64,000 nucleotides of DNA from Nocardioides xinjiangensis (GTDB lineage Bacteria; Actinomycetota; Actinomycetes; Propionibacteriales; Nocardioidaceae). The position numbers were made by a program, and so were the translations under genes. Each line of letters opens with the position of its first letter. The stretch's first letter is position 1. The stretch is from positions 558,001 to 622,000 of the forward strand of contig NZ_JAFMSY010000001.1 of the NCBI RefSeq assembly GCF_017916455.1. The letters are read 5' to 3'. The notes under the pieces were generated by a model. It searched no databases and was not told the origin of the DNA. It saw only the letters and a program-made list of their open reading frames with translations. Positions 39,789 to 48,149 of this stretch are shown here, in pieces.

Positions 39789-39864
39789 CCGGGTAACGCC
39801 ACCACCTGCGCACTCCCGCCCCCACCGGTCGGGGCGGGAGTGCACGGACGGTGGCGTTACCCGG
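39789..39864. repeat. Nested double hairpin between proB and iscS
   Basis: Outer arms CCGGGTAACGCCACC (39789-39803) and GGTGGCGTTACCCGG (39850-39864) are a perfect 15-bp match; inner arms GCACTCCCGCCCC (39810-39822) and GGGGCGGGAGTGC (39831-39843) are a perfect 13-bp match. Small unpaired parts separate them. It lies about 70 nt after the proB stop and 75 nt before the iscS start. It may act as a proB terminator or be a mobile repeat. Confidence 0.75.
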
Positions 39865-39934
39865 GGCGTGGGAGGACGGACAGGGGTGGCGACGACGGCG
39901 CGGGGGCCGGCAGCCCCTGCAGGACCACCAGCCG

Positions 39935-41053
39935 CTACAGGACCACCAGGTCGTCGCGGTGGATGACCTCGCGCTCGTACGCCGCTCCCAGCGCCGCCTT
40001 GAGCTCGCGGGTCGAGCGGCCGAGTAGGGCCGGCAGCTCGTCGGCGTCGAAGTTCACCAGGCCGCGGGCCACGAGGGACCCGTCGGGGCCGAGCAGGTCC
40101 ACCGCGTCGCCGGCGACGAAGCCGCCGTCGACCGCGGTGACACCGGCTGCGAGGAGGGACGCGCGGCGCTCGACCACGGCGCGGACGGCCCCGGCGTCGA
40201 GGGTCAGCGTGCCCTGCCCCGACGTGGCGTGCGCCAGCCAGAGCAGGCGGGTGGGGCGACGCCTGCCGGTGGCCCGGAAGAGGGTGCCCACCTCCGCGCC
40301 CGACAGGGCGGCCGCGGCCTGCTCGGCCGAGGTGAGCACCACGTCGATGCCGGCGCCGGTGGCGATGCGGGCGGCGTCGACCTTGGTGGTCATGCCGCCC
40401 GTGCCGACGCCGGCCGCGCCGGCGGACCCGATGGTCACCGCCGCCAGGTCGTCGTCGGATCGCACGAGCGGCACCAGCCGCGAGCCGGCGCGCGACGGCG
40501 GCCCGTCGTAGAGGCCGTCGACGTCGGAGAGCAGCACGAGGAGGTCGGCGTGGACGAGGTGCGCGACGAGCGCGGCGAGCCGGTCGTTGTCACCGAACCG
40601 GATCTCGGAGGTGGCCACGGTGTCGTTCTCGTTGACGATCGGCACGACGCCGAGCTCGAGCAGCTTGGCGAAGGTCTGGTGCGCGTTGCGGTAGTGGGCG
40701 CGGCGGGTGACGTCGTCGACGGTGAGCAGCACCTGGCCGGTCACGATGCCGTGCCGGGCGAACTCCTCCTGGTAGCGGTGGGCGAGCAGGCCCTGACCCA
40801 CCGACGCGGCGGCCTGCTGCGCGGCGAGCGCGCGCGGACGCCTGCCCAGCCCGAGCGGCGCGAGGCCCGCGGCGATGGCGCCCGACGACACCAGGACGAC
40901 CTCGGCTCCCCCACCCCTCGACGCGGCCAGGACCTCGACGAGGTGGCGTACGCGGGCGGGGTCGATGCCACCGGCGGCGGTGGTCAGCGACGACGAGCCG
41001 ACCTTGACGACGATGCGCCGAGCAGCACGCACCAGCTCATCGCGGTCGCTCAC
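39935..41053 (-). CDS. proB: Glutamate 5-kinase
   Basis: 372 residues: amino-acid kinase domain ([46 protein letters not shown]) followed by a C-terminal PUA domain (about 275-365). First step of proline synthesis, feedback-inhibited by proline. GTG start overlaps the obg stop (GTGA), the usual obg-proB arrangement of actinobacteria. proA is not in the window. Confidence 0.97.
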   Translation of the reverse strand: MSDRDELVRAARRIVVKVGSSSLTTAAGGIDPARVRHLVEVLAASRGGGAEVVLVSSGAIAAGLAPLGLGRRPRALAAQQAAASVGQGLLAHRYQEEFARHGIVTGQVLLTVDDVTRRAHYRNAHQTFAKLLELGVVPIVNENDTVATSEIRFGDNDRLAALVAHLVHADLLVLLSDVDGLYDGPPSRAGSRLVPLVRSDDDLAAVTIGSAGAAGVGTGGMTTKVDAARIATGAGIDVVLTSAEQAAAALSGAEVGTLFRATGRRRPTRLLWLAHATSGQGTLTLDAGAVRAVVERRASLLAAGVTAVDGGFVAGDAVDLLGPDGSLVARGLVNFDADELPALLGRSTRELKAALGAAYEREVIHRDDLVVL

Positions 41054-42621
41054 GCGTCGTCCTGCTCCCCGCCCCAGTCGGGGTCGTCCTTGCCGCCGAT
41101 CTCGTACGCCATCGGGCCGACGCCGGAGCTGCCGGTGCTGCGCGAGCGGCCCTTCCTGCCCTTGGCCGTGTCGAGGCGGCGGGCCACGTCGGCGCGGGCC
41201 TCCTCCTCGGCCTTGGACTCCATCGCCTCGTCGATCTCGCGACGGCGCTGCGAGGCGGGCCTGGACTCGTCGAAGCGCTGGTCCTCGCCCCGGCGGCCGA
41301 GCATCTCGGCACCGGCCTCGATGCTGGGCTTGAAGTCGAAGACCACGGCGTTGCGCTCCGGCCCGATGATGACCGTGTCGCCCTCCTGCGCGCCGAGCGC
41401 GACGAGCCTCTCCTCGACGCCGAGGCGGTTGAGCCGGTCGGCGAGGAAGCCGACCGCCTCGTCGTTGCTGAAGTCGGTCTGGCGCACCCACCGCTCGGGC
41501 TTGGTGCCGCGCACGCGCCAGCCCTCGTCGGTCTCGACGACCTCGAAGTCCGCGCCGCCGTCGACCGCCGCGGGCCGCAGCACGATGCGCTGGGCCTCCA
41601 CGGCCGGCCGCTCCGCACGCGCTGCGGTGACGATCTCGGCCATGGCGAAGGTCAGCTCGCGCAGGCCGGCACCCGACGCGGCGCTGACCTCGAAGACCCG
41701 CAGGCCGCGCTCGCGCAGGTCGTCGACGACCATGTCGGCGATGTCCCGGCCGTCGGGAACGTCGACCTTGTTGAGCGCGACGAGCCGGGGCCGGTCCTCC
41801 AGCCCGCCGTAGCGCGCCAGCTCGCCCTCGATCACGTCGAGGTCGTCGATGGGGTTGCGGCCGGGCTCGATGGACGCGCTGTCGACCACGTGGACCAGCG
41901 CCGCGCAGCGCTCGATGTGGCGCAGGAAGTCGTGGCCGAGCCCGCGGCCCTCCGCGGCCCCCTCGATGAGGCCGGGCACGTCTGCGACGGTGAACGTCGT
42001 CTCGCCTGCCGTGACCACCCCCAGGTTGGGCACCAGGGTGGTGAACGGGTAGTCGGCGATCTTGGGCCGCGCCCGCGAGATCGCTGCGATGAGCGAGGAC
42101 TTGCCGGCGCTCGGGAAGCCGACGAGCCCGATGTCGGCGACGACCTTGAGCTCGAGCCGTACGTCGAGCTCGTCGCCGGGCTCGCCGAGCAGGGCGAAGC
42201 CGGGGGCCTTGCGCTTCGACGAGGCGAGCGCCGCGTTGCCGAGGCCGCCGCGGCCGCCCTGGGCGACCACGAGCGTCGTGCCGGCGCCGACGAGGTCGGC
42301 GAGCACGTTGCCCTCCGCGTCCTTGACCAGCGTGCCGTCCGGGACGGGCAGCACGAGGTCCTTGCCGTGGGCGCCGTTGCGGTGGCCGCCGGCGCCGTGG
42401 CCGCCGTGCTCGGCGCGGCGCCGCGGGCTGTGGTGGTAGTCGACGAGCGTGGTGACGCTGGTGTCGACCTGCAGGATGACCGACCCGCCCGGCCCGCCGT
42501 TGCCGCCGTCGGGACCGCCGAGCGGCTTGAACTTCTCGCGGTGCACCGAGGCCACGCCGTTGCCGCCTCGTCCGGCGGCGACGTGCAGGGTGACGTGGTC
42601 GACGAACGTGGGGAGGGCCAT
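41050..42621 (-). CDS. obg: GTPase Obg/CgtA
   Basis: 523 residues. Gly-rich Obg fold (1-160, GGRGGLGN), GTPase domain with G1 GFPSAGKSS (168-176), G3 DVPGLIEGA and G4 NKVD, then an OCT domain (about 345-425) and a charged C-terminal tail. Works in late assembly of the 50S subunit and stress control. Follows rpmA after a hairpin. A weak TAGGAA motif 7 nt before the ATG may give a leaderless secondary transcript. Confidence 0.97.
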   Translation of the reverse strand: MALPTFVDHVTLHVAAGRGGNGVASVHREKFKPLGGPDGGNGGPGGSVILQVDTSVTTLVDYHHSPRRRAEHGGHGAGGHRNGAHGKDLVLPVPDGTLVKDAEGNVLADLVGAGTTLVVAQGGRGGLGNAALASSKRKAPGFALLGEPGDELDVRLELKVVADIGLVGFPSAGKSSLIAAISRARPKIADYPFTTLVPNLGVVTAGETTFTVADVPGLIEGAAEGRGLGHDFLRHIERCAALVHVVDSASIEPGRNPIDDLDVIEGELARYGGLEDRPRLVALNKVDVPDGRDIADMVVDDLRERGLRVFEVSAASGAGLRELTFAMAEIVTAARAERPAVEAQRIVLRPAAVDGGADFEVVETDEGWRVRGTKPERWVRQTDFSNDEAVGFLADRLNRLGVEERLVALGAQEGDTVIIGPERNAVVFDFKPSIEAGAEMLGRRGEDQRFDESRPASQRRREIDEAMESKAEEEARADVARRLDTAKGRKGRSRSTGSSGVGPMAYEIGGKDDPDWGGEQDDA

Positions 42622-42652
42622 GGAACGGTTCCTAGTCAGTGGTGGTGAAGCA

Positions 42653-42684
42653 CGAAGGGCGCCCCCAGACAGGGACGCCCTTCG
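42653..42684 (-). terminator. Hairpin between rpmA and obg
   Basis: Inverted repeat CGAAGGGCG (42653-42661) and CGCCCTTCG (42676-42684), 14-nt loop, between the rpmA stop and the obg start. May reduce read-through from the ribosomal protein genes into obg-proB. Confidence 0.6.
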
Positions 42685-42711
42685 CAGAGAGTGCTCAGTG
42701 TCGCGGTGACG

Positions 42712-42966
42712 TCACTCGCCGGGGACGATGTTGACGACGCGACGACCGCGGCGGGTGCCGAACTCGACGGCGCCGGCCTGCAGGGCGAACAGCGTGTCGT
42801 CGCCGCCGCGGCCCACGCCGGTGCCCGGGTGGAAGTGCGTGCCGCGCTGGCGGACGATGATCTCGCCGGCGCCCACGACCTGGCCGCCGAAGCGCTTGAC
42901 GCCGAGGCGCTGCGCGTTGGAGTCACGACCGTTCTTGGTGCTCGCGGCACCCTTCTTGTGAGCCAT
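42712..42966 (-). CDS. rpmA: 50S ribosomal protein L27
   Basis: 84 residues, standard length. Starts [20 protein letters not shown], the flexible arm that reaches the peptidyl-transferase centre, then [20 protein letters not shown]. The start needs no N-terminal processing, unlike in Firmicutes. Lies 48 nt after rplU in one transcript. Confidence 0.98.
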   Translation of the reverse strand: MAHKKGAASTKNGRDSNAQRLGVKRFGGQVVGAGEIIVRQRGTHFHPGTGVGRGGDDTLFALQAGAVEFGTRRGRRVVNIVPGE

Positions 42967-43014
42967 TGTTCAGTCCTTCGTGATGAGTCGGGAGTCGTCG
43001 ACCTCGAGCGGGGC

Positions 43015-43317
43015 TCAGAGGGAGATGTCGGTGACCTTGACCTGGGTGTACTTCTGGCGGTGACCCTGGCGCTTCTTGTAGCCGGTCTTGTTCTTGTACT
43101 TCTGGATGACGATCTTCGGGCCCTTGGCGGCGCCCGTGACCTCGACGGTGACCGAGGCCTGGTCGAGACCGGTCGCGGTGACCTTCTCGCCGTCCACGAC
43201 CATCACGACCGGGAGCGTCAGGGTGTCACCCTGGGCCGCCCCGGTCTTGTCGATGTTGATGACGTCGCCCACGGCAACCTTCTGCTGCTTGCTGCCAGCG
43301 CGCACGACTGCGTACAC
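43015..43317 (-). CDS. rplU: 50S ribosomal protein L21
   Basis: 100 residues, beginning YAVVRAGSKQQKVAVGDVI and ending with the RQKYTQVKVTDI motif that contacts 23S rRNA. GTG start at 43317 with GAGGAG upstream (spacing about 11 nt). The 205-nt gap to the end of rne contains TTGACC about 120 nt upstream of the start, a possible -35 box, but no good -10 was found. Confidence 0.98.
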   Translation of the reverse strand: MYAVVRAGSKQQKVAVGDVINIDKTGAAQGDTLTLPVVMVVDGEKVTATGLDQASVTVEVTGAAKGPKIVIQKYKNKTGYKKRQGHRQKYTQVKVTDISL

Positions 43318-43522
43318 GGCGACTCACTCTCCTCGTCAGACTGCGAAAACTCAGGACTTCGATCTTGTGCTGGGGTCTGCGCACGACACCGCCTGGACTT
43401 CGGGCGAGTACGCCGCGGGGCGGGCGCGCAGGATGGTGCGAACACCGAGGGTCAAGACTACGGGATCGGGTGGCGACCGGGCAAAACGGCGTCAGGTGGG
43501 CACCGGGCCCCCTCCCCCGGGA

Positions 43523-46500
43523 TCAGCGCTTGCGCGTGCCCTTCTTCTTGATCGGGACGTGCTCGACGGCAGGCGCGTCCACGGCCGACTCCTCGACCGG
43601 GGCGTGGGCCGGCTCGACGGCCACGGTGCCGGGCTCCACGACGCCCGAGACAGGCACCGTGCCGACACCGGACGTCGCCGGGACGGCCGGCGGGCCCGCT
43701 GGACGGCTCGCCGCCCGGCGACGGGTGCGCGTGACGACCCGCGGCTTCTCGGGCTCGGGTGCCTGCTCCGGCGCCTGCTGCTCCGGCGCCTGCTGCTCCG
43801 GCGCCTGCTGCTCGGGCGCCGGCTGCTCGGGTGCCTGCTGCTCGGGCGCCGGCTGCTCGGGTGCCTCGGAGCCTTCCGGCACCTCGGCCGGGGCCGCCTC
43901 GGCGCCCTTGTCGTGGCGCGCCATGGCCGCGACGTCCTTCGGCGACGGCGCCTGCAGCGGCTCCGCGGGCCTCGCGCCCCCGTTGCCGTTGCCGTTCGCG
44001 TTGCCGTTCGAGCTGCCGTTGCCGTTCGAGGTGGCGTTGTCGTCGTCGCCGGCGGCCGACCCGCGGCGCCCGCGGCGGCGGTTGCCGCGGCGGCCCTCGC
44101 CGCCGTCGTCGGACTTGGCGTTGGGGTCGACGGGCTGGTCCTTGATGACGACCCCGCGACCGTTGCAGTGCTCGCAGTTCTCGCTGAACGCCTCGACCAG
44201 GCCGGTCCCGATGCGCTTGCGCGTCATCTGGACCAGGCCGAGCGAGGTCACCTCGGCGACCTGGTGGCGCGTGCGGTCGCGGCCCAGGCACTCCACCAGG
44301 CGGCGGACCACCAGGTCGCGGTTGGACTCCAGCACCATGTCGATGAAGTCGACCACGATGATGCCGCCGATGTCGCGCAGACGGAGCTGCCGCACGATCT
44401 CCTCGGCCGCCTCGAGGTTGTTCTTGGTGACCGTCTCCTCGAGGTTGCCGCCGGAGCCGGTGAACTTGCCGGTGTTGACGTCGACGACCGTCATGGCCTC
44501 GGTGCGGTCGATGATCAGCGAGCCGCCCGAGGGCAGCCAGACCTTGCGGTCGAGGCCCTTGGCGATCTGCTCGTCGATCCGGTAGGTCGCGAAGACGTCC
44601 CCGCCGGTGGTGCCGCGCTCGAACCTCTGCACGCGGTCGGCGAGGTCCGGGGCCACGGACTCGACGTAGCCGTGGACGGTGTCCCAGGCGTCGTCGCCCT
44701 CGATGACGAGCTTGGAGAAGTCCTCGGTGAACAGGTCACGCACGACCTTGAGGGTCAGGTCGGGCTCGCCGTAGAGCAGCTGCGGGCCGGATCCCTTGTG
44801 GGTGGCCTTCTTCTCGATCTCCTCCCAGCGGGCCTTGAGCCGCTCGACGTCGCGCGTCAGCTCCTCCTCGCTGGCGCCCTCCGCCGCGGTGCGCACGATG
44901 ACGCCTGCCGTGTCGGGGACGATCTCCTTGAGGAGGGTCTTGAGACGGTTGCGCTCGGTGTCGGGAAGCTTGCGCGAGATGCCCGAGGTGGTGCCGTCGG
45001 GGACGTAGACGAGGAAGCGGCCCGCGAGGCTGACCTGGCTGGTCAGGCGCGCGCCCTTGTGGCCGACGGGGTCCTTGGTGACCTGCACGAGCACCATCTG
45101 GCCGCTGGAGAGCACCGACTCGATCTTGCGGGGCTGGCCCTCCTTGTGGCCGAGCGCCTGCCAGTTGACCTCACCGGCGTAGAGGACGGCGTTGCGGCCC
45201 TTGCCGATGTCGATGAACGCCGCCTCCATGGACGGCAGGACGTTCTGCACACGGCCGAGGTAGACGTTGCCGATGAGCGACGTCTGCGACTCGCGGGCGA
45301 CGTAGTGCTCGACGAGGACCCTGTCCTCGAGGACGCCGATCTGGGTGAGGTCGTGGCGCTGCCGGATCACCATCACCCGGTCGACCGACTCCCGGCGGGC
45401 GAGGAACTCGGCCTCGCTCACGATCGGCGCACGGCGACGGCCCGCCTCGCGGCCCTCGCGACGGCGCTGCTTCTTGGCCTCCAGGCGCGTGGAGCCCGAG
45501 ACGGCGGTGATCTGGTCCTCGGCGGAGCGGGTCTTGCGGACCCGCGTCACGGTGTTGGCGTCGTCGTCGTCCGGCGCGCCCTCGTCGCCGGCGCGGCGGC
45601 GACGCCGGCGGCGCCGGGAGGATCCCTCGCCGTTGCCCTCGCCGTTGCCCTCGGCGTTGCCCTCGGTGGCGTCGCCCTGCGTCGTCTCGGCCTCGGCGTC
45701 GCCCGCGTCCGCGGCCTCGGCGCCGCCCTCGTCGGACGCGGCCGCGACCGTGCCGGCTGCGGCGTCGCCCGCCTCACCGTTGTCCGAGGACTTGCGCCGG
45801 CGGCGGCCCCCGCGACGACGACGTCGTCGCCCGGTCCCGCCCTCGGCGTCCTCGTCCGCGTCCGTGGTCTCGTCCGTGGTTTCGACGTCGGCGTCGGCGT
45901 CGGCGTCGGTCTCGACGTCGGTCTCGGCCTGGGTCTCGGCCTGGGTCTCGGCGGCGGCGTCGGTCGCCTCGACCGCGGCTGCCTCGGCGTCGAGGGCCTC
46001 CTCGTCGCCGTCCACAGGCGCGCTCGCGAGGGCGACCGGCTCGGCCGGCTCCTCGGAGCGACCGTGGGTCGACCCGGCTGACCTCCCGCCGGTCGTGCCT
46101 GACCTCGAGCCGCGCGACCTCTTCTGTGCGGTCTTCCGGGCGGGCCTGGCGGCTGCGTCCGGCCCTGCCGGCGCGTCGACGTCAGGGGTCGCGCCCGTGG
46201 TCTCGACCGGCGCCTCGGCCGTGGTCTCGGGCGGCGTCTCGACCGGCACCGGGGCGGGCTTCTTGCGGGCGCGCCGCGTGGTGGTCACGACGGGCGCCTG
46301 GAAGACGACGGCATGCCCGGTGGCGGCGTCGCCAGCGGTGGCGTCGGCAGACGCGGCCGCCGCCTCGGTGGGCGTGTCGGCGGCGGTCTCGGGGGCGGTC
46401 TCGGGGGTGGTCTCGGTGGGGACGTCAGCGGGCGCGTCCGCCGCCGCGGGGGACGCGGCGGTCTTCTTGGCCGTCGACCTCCTCGGGGCGGCCTTCTTGG

Positions 46501-46951
46501 CGGGCGTCTTGGCGGCGGCCGACTTCCGGGCGGCCCGCTTGGGCGGCGCGGAGACCTCGGCGGCCTCGGCCGCCTCCACGGCCGCCTCCAGCTCGGGGGC
46601 CACCACGGTCGGGGCGTCGGCGGTCGGGGCGTCGACGGCCGGGGCGTCGACGGCCGGGGCGCCGGCACGCTTGGCGGTGGTCTTGCGCGTCGTCGTCTTG
46701 CGGGCCGGAGCCTTGCGGGCCGCGGTCTTCTTCGCCGGCGGGTCGGCCGGCGCCTCGGACGAGGCGGCGGCCGCAGCGTCGGGGTCCGGCGCCGCCGGGG
46801 AGGCGGGGGCGGCCGCAGCGGCCTTCTTGGCGGGCGACTTGCGCGTGCGTCGCGTCACCACGGGTGCAGCCGGGGCGTCGGCGGCAGCGGGGGCATCGCC
46901 CGGGGCCGCGGTGCCTGCTTCGGTGCGGTCGGGCTGGTCGTCATCGAGCAT
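43523..46951 (-). CDS. rne: Ribonuclease E/G with very long disordered N and C termini
   Basis: About 1142 residues. The conserved catalytic core occupies roughly residues 505-940: S1-domain sequence YLGRVQNVLPSMEAAF near 562, catalytic Mg site VVDVNTGKFTGSG near 820, and the zinc-link CEHCNGRG near 924. Before it lies a 500-residue Ala/Pro/Lys/Glu-rich region with KKTAARKAPARKTT-type basic runs, DVETDADADADVETT acidic runs and an Arg-rich block; after it a tail with PEQQAPEQQAPEQ repeats. Such tails scaffold RNA-degrading complexes in actinobacteria. ATG 46951 is chosen because GAGGAGC lies just upstream; GTG 46969 is also open. Confidence 0.95.
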   Translation of the reverse strand: MLDDDQPDRTEAGTAAPGDAPAAADAPAAPVVTRRTRKSPAKKAAAAAPASPAAPDPDAAAAASSEAPADPPAKKTAARKAPARKTTTRKTTAKRAGAPAVDAPAVDAPTADAPTVVAPELEAAVEAAEAAEVSAPPKRAARKSAAAKTPAKKAAPRRSTAKKTAASPAAADAPADVPTETTPETAPETAADTPTEAAAASADATAGDAATGHAVVFQAPVVTTTRRARKKPAPVPVETPPETTAEAPVETTGATPDVDAPAGPDAAARPARKTAQKRSRGSRSGTTGGRSAGSTHGRSEEPAEPVALASAPVDGDEEALDAEAAAVEATDAAAETQAETQAETDVETDADADADVETTDETTDADEDAEGGTGRRRRRRGGRRRRKSSDNGEAGDAAAGTVAAASDEGGAEAADAGDAEAETTQGDATEGNAEGNGEGNGEGSSRRRRRRRRAGDEGAPDDDDANTVTRVRKTRSAEDQITAVSGSTRLEAKKQRRREGREAGRRRAPIVSEAEFLARRESVDRVMVIRQRHDLTQIGVLEDRVLVEHYVARESQTSLIGNVYLGRVQNVLPSMEAAFIDIGKGRNAVLYAGEVNWQALGHKEGQPRKIESVLSSGQMVLVQVTKDPVGHKGARLTSQVSLAGRFLVYVPDGTTSGISRKLPDTERNRLKTLLKEIVPDTAGVIVRTAAEGASEEELTRDVERLKARWEEIEKKATHKGSGPQLLYGEPDLTLKVVRDLFTEDFSKLVIEGDDAWDTVHGYVESVAPDLADRVQRFERGTTGGDVFATYRIDEQIAKGLDRKVWLPSGGSLIIDRTEAMTVVDVNTGKFTGSGGNLEETVTKNNLEAAEEIVRQLRLRDIGGIIVVDFIDMVLESNRDLVVRRLVECLGRDRTRHQVAEVTSLGLVQMTRKRIGTGLVEAFSENCEHCNGRGVVIKDQPVDPNAKSDDGGEGRRGNRRRGRRGSAAGDDDNATSNGNGSSNGNANGNGNGGARPAEPLQAPSPKDVAAMARHDKGAEAAPAEVPEGSEAPEQPAPEQQAPEQPAPEQQAPEQQAPEQQAPEQAPEPEKPRVVTRTRRRAASRPAGPPAVPATSGVGTVPVSGVVEPGTVAVEPAHAPVEESAVDAPAVEHVPIKKKGTRKR
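43769..43865 (-). repeat. 15-nt coding tandem repeats in the rne tail
   Basis: About six degenerate copies of a unit encoding EQQAP or EQPAP (GGCGCCTGCTGCTCC on the plus strand). Slippage here changes only the length of the disordered tail. Confidence 0.7.
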
Positions 46952-47273
46952 GTGGTGCTCCTCAGGCACCGTGGCGGTGCCGATACGGCGTCCGCCGCTC
47001 TCGTGTGACGAGCCCGGGGACGCAAAGCTTCAGTGGCGGCGACCCCCTCCGCGTGTGCGTCTCCGGGCGACCGGTGCGCCACCCGCCGCGGTCGCCGGGC
47101 CACGCCGGAGTCGCTGTCACCGACTCCTGTGGCCGCGTCGCGGTCCGGTGACGTCCACCCACCCGGGGTGCCGACCACGGGTGTGGCCGGCGAGAACGTC
47201 GTCGGCTCGACGGATCCCGACGGTGTCGGGGCGTCGAACGTGGCGAGTATCGCACACCCCCGGACAACGAGTG
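46952..47273 (-). other. Long rne leader / intergenic region
   Basis: 322 nt without a convincing gene between TIGR03936 and rne. A GATACT -10-like element (47246-47251, minus) would give a 5' leader of about 290 nt. The leader contains an inverted repeat GGAGTCG/CGACTCC (47107-47113 with 47121-47127), loosely related to the palindromes at 5709 and 15581. rne messages with long structured leaders are autoregulated in Escherichia coli; whether this applies here is unknown. Confidence 0.5.
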
Positions 47274-48002
47274 CTATGCGCGATGCGCCAGTGGGTCGCC
47301 GACCTCGCCCGAGTCGAGCAGCGGTCCCTGGGCCAGCCGGGTCATCAGCGGGGCCGGCCCCGGTGCCAGGCCCACGACGGCCTCGAGGCCCCGCAGGACG
47401 TCGTCGGGACGTACGGCAGGCGTGCCGTGGCGCAGCACGACGTCGAGCGACGCGCGGCCCTGCTCCGCTCCGTCGGCCGGTGCGACGACCAGCGAGACCA
47501 CGGCGCGACGCGCGTCGAACTCGCGCATGCCCTTCTTCGTCATGCGCTCGACGAGCACCTCGTCGGCGGCCAGGAAGCGGGTCACGCTGTCGGCGAGCGT
47601 GTCGTGGTCCACCCCGAGCTCGATGCGCCAGCGGCTGCCCTCGAGCAGGTCGGACAGTGACCCGCCGGGCGACGCGACCACCTCGAGGACGTCGAGGCCC
47701 GGCGGCAGCGCCTCGTCGAGCACGGCGTGCACCTCGGCGGGGTCGACGACCTCGGCGAGGGCGAGCTCGAGGTACTCCGCCTCGCTCGCCGATCCGGTCG
47801 GGGCCGCGCCCGCGTAGGAGATGCGGGGATGGGGGTTGAACCCCGAGGAGTAGGCCATCGGGATCCGGGCGCGGAACACCGCCCGCTCGAAGGCCCGGCT
47901 GAAGTCCCGGTGGCTGGTGAACCGGAGCCGTCCGCGCTTGGCGTAGCGCACCCGCAGCCGCTGGACGGGTGGAGCCTGCTGCTCTGGCTGCTGCTGGGGC
48001 AC
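47274..48002 (-). CDS. TIGR03936 family radical-SAM-associated protein (DUF2344)
   Basis: About 242 residues. LRVRYAKRGRLRFTSHRDFSRAFERA and AYSSGFNPHPRISYAGAAP are the signature blocks of DUF2344, a partner (in many bacteria a fused C-terminal domain) of the TIGR03960 radical SAM proteins. Function is unresolved; association with rne and ribosomal genes hints at RNA modification. Here the TIGR03960 gene is 10 kb away at 57910. GTG 48002 lies 8 nt after TAGGCT, so probably leaderless; an upstream in-frame start at 48044 exists. Confidence 0.9.
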   Translation of the reverse strand: MPQQQPEQQAPPVQRLRVRYAKRGRLRFTSHRDFSRAFERAVFRARIPMAYSSGFNPHPRISYAGAAPTGSASEAEYLELALAEVVDPAEVHAVLDEALPPGLDVLEVVASPGGSLSDLLEGSRWRIELGVDHDTLADSVTRFLAADEVLVERMTKKGMREFDARRAVVSLVVAPADGAEQGRASLDVVLRHGTPAVRPDDVLRGLEAVVGLAPGPAPLMTRLAQGPLLDSGEVGDPLAHRA

Positions 48003-48010
48003 GGCTGACG

Positions 48011-48016
48011 AGCCTA
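48011..48016 (-). promoter_or_regulatory. Probable -10 of leaderless TIGR03936 promoter
   Basis: TAGGCT on the minus strand, 8 nt upstream of GTG 48002. It is back to back with the plus-strand promoter at 48105. Confidence 0.45.
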
Positions 48017-48104
48017 GCGCGTGCACCCCTCGTCCCGGCGCCACCTCGTCGTGCAGCGCACCGCGATCCGGCTACGCAGTGGGCACCGACGCGCCGAGGC
48101 TCGG

Positions 48105-48110
48105 TAGGGT
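48105..48110 (+). promoter_or_regulatory. Probable -10 of the glycan-cluster promoter (leaderless)
   Basis: TAGGGT, 6 nt before ATG 48117, which opens a ten-codon ORF that ends on the flippase start. Confidence 0.45.
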
Positions 48111-48116
48111 GCTCGC

Positions 48117-48149
48117 ATGGGTCCACGCCGTTCTCCCGCCACCGGATGA
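48117..48149 (+). CDS. Short upstream ORF (MGPRRSPATG) coupled to the flippase start
   Basis: Ten codons. Its ATG sits 6 nt after a TAGGGT -10, the geometry of a leaderless start, and its TGA stop (48147-48149) overlaps the flippase ATG 48146 (ATGA). It may only serve to deliver ribosomes to the flippase start, or may be a leader peptide. Alternatively the flippase begins at ATG 48179 and this is chance. Confidence 0.35.
   Translation: MGPRRSPATG

Noticed and set aside
39789-39864. Phage attachment site
   Set aside because: No integrase, tRNA or second copy was found in the window.
43318-43522. An L21-type ribosomal leader RNA upstream of rplU
   Set aside because: No conserved stem arrangement could be recognised; known L21 leaders are from Firmicutes.
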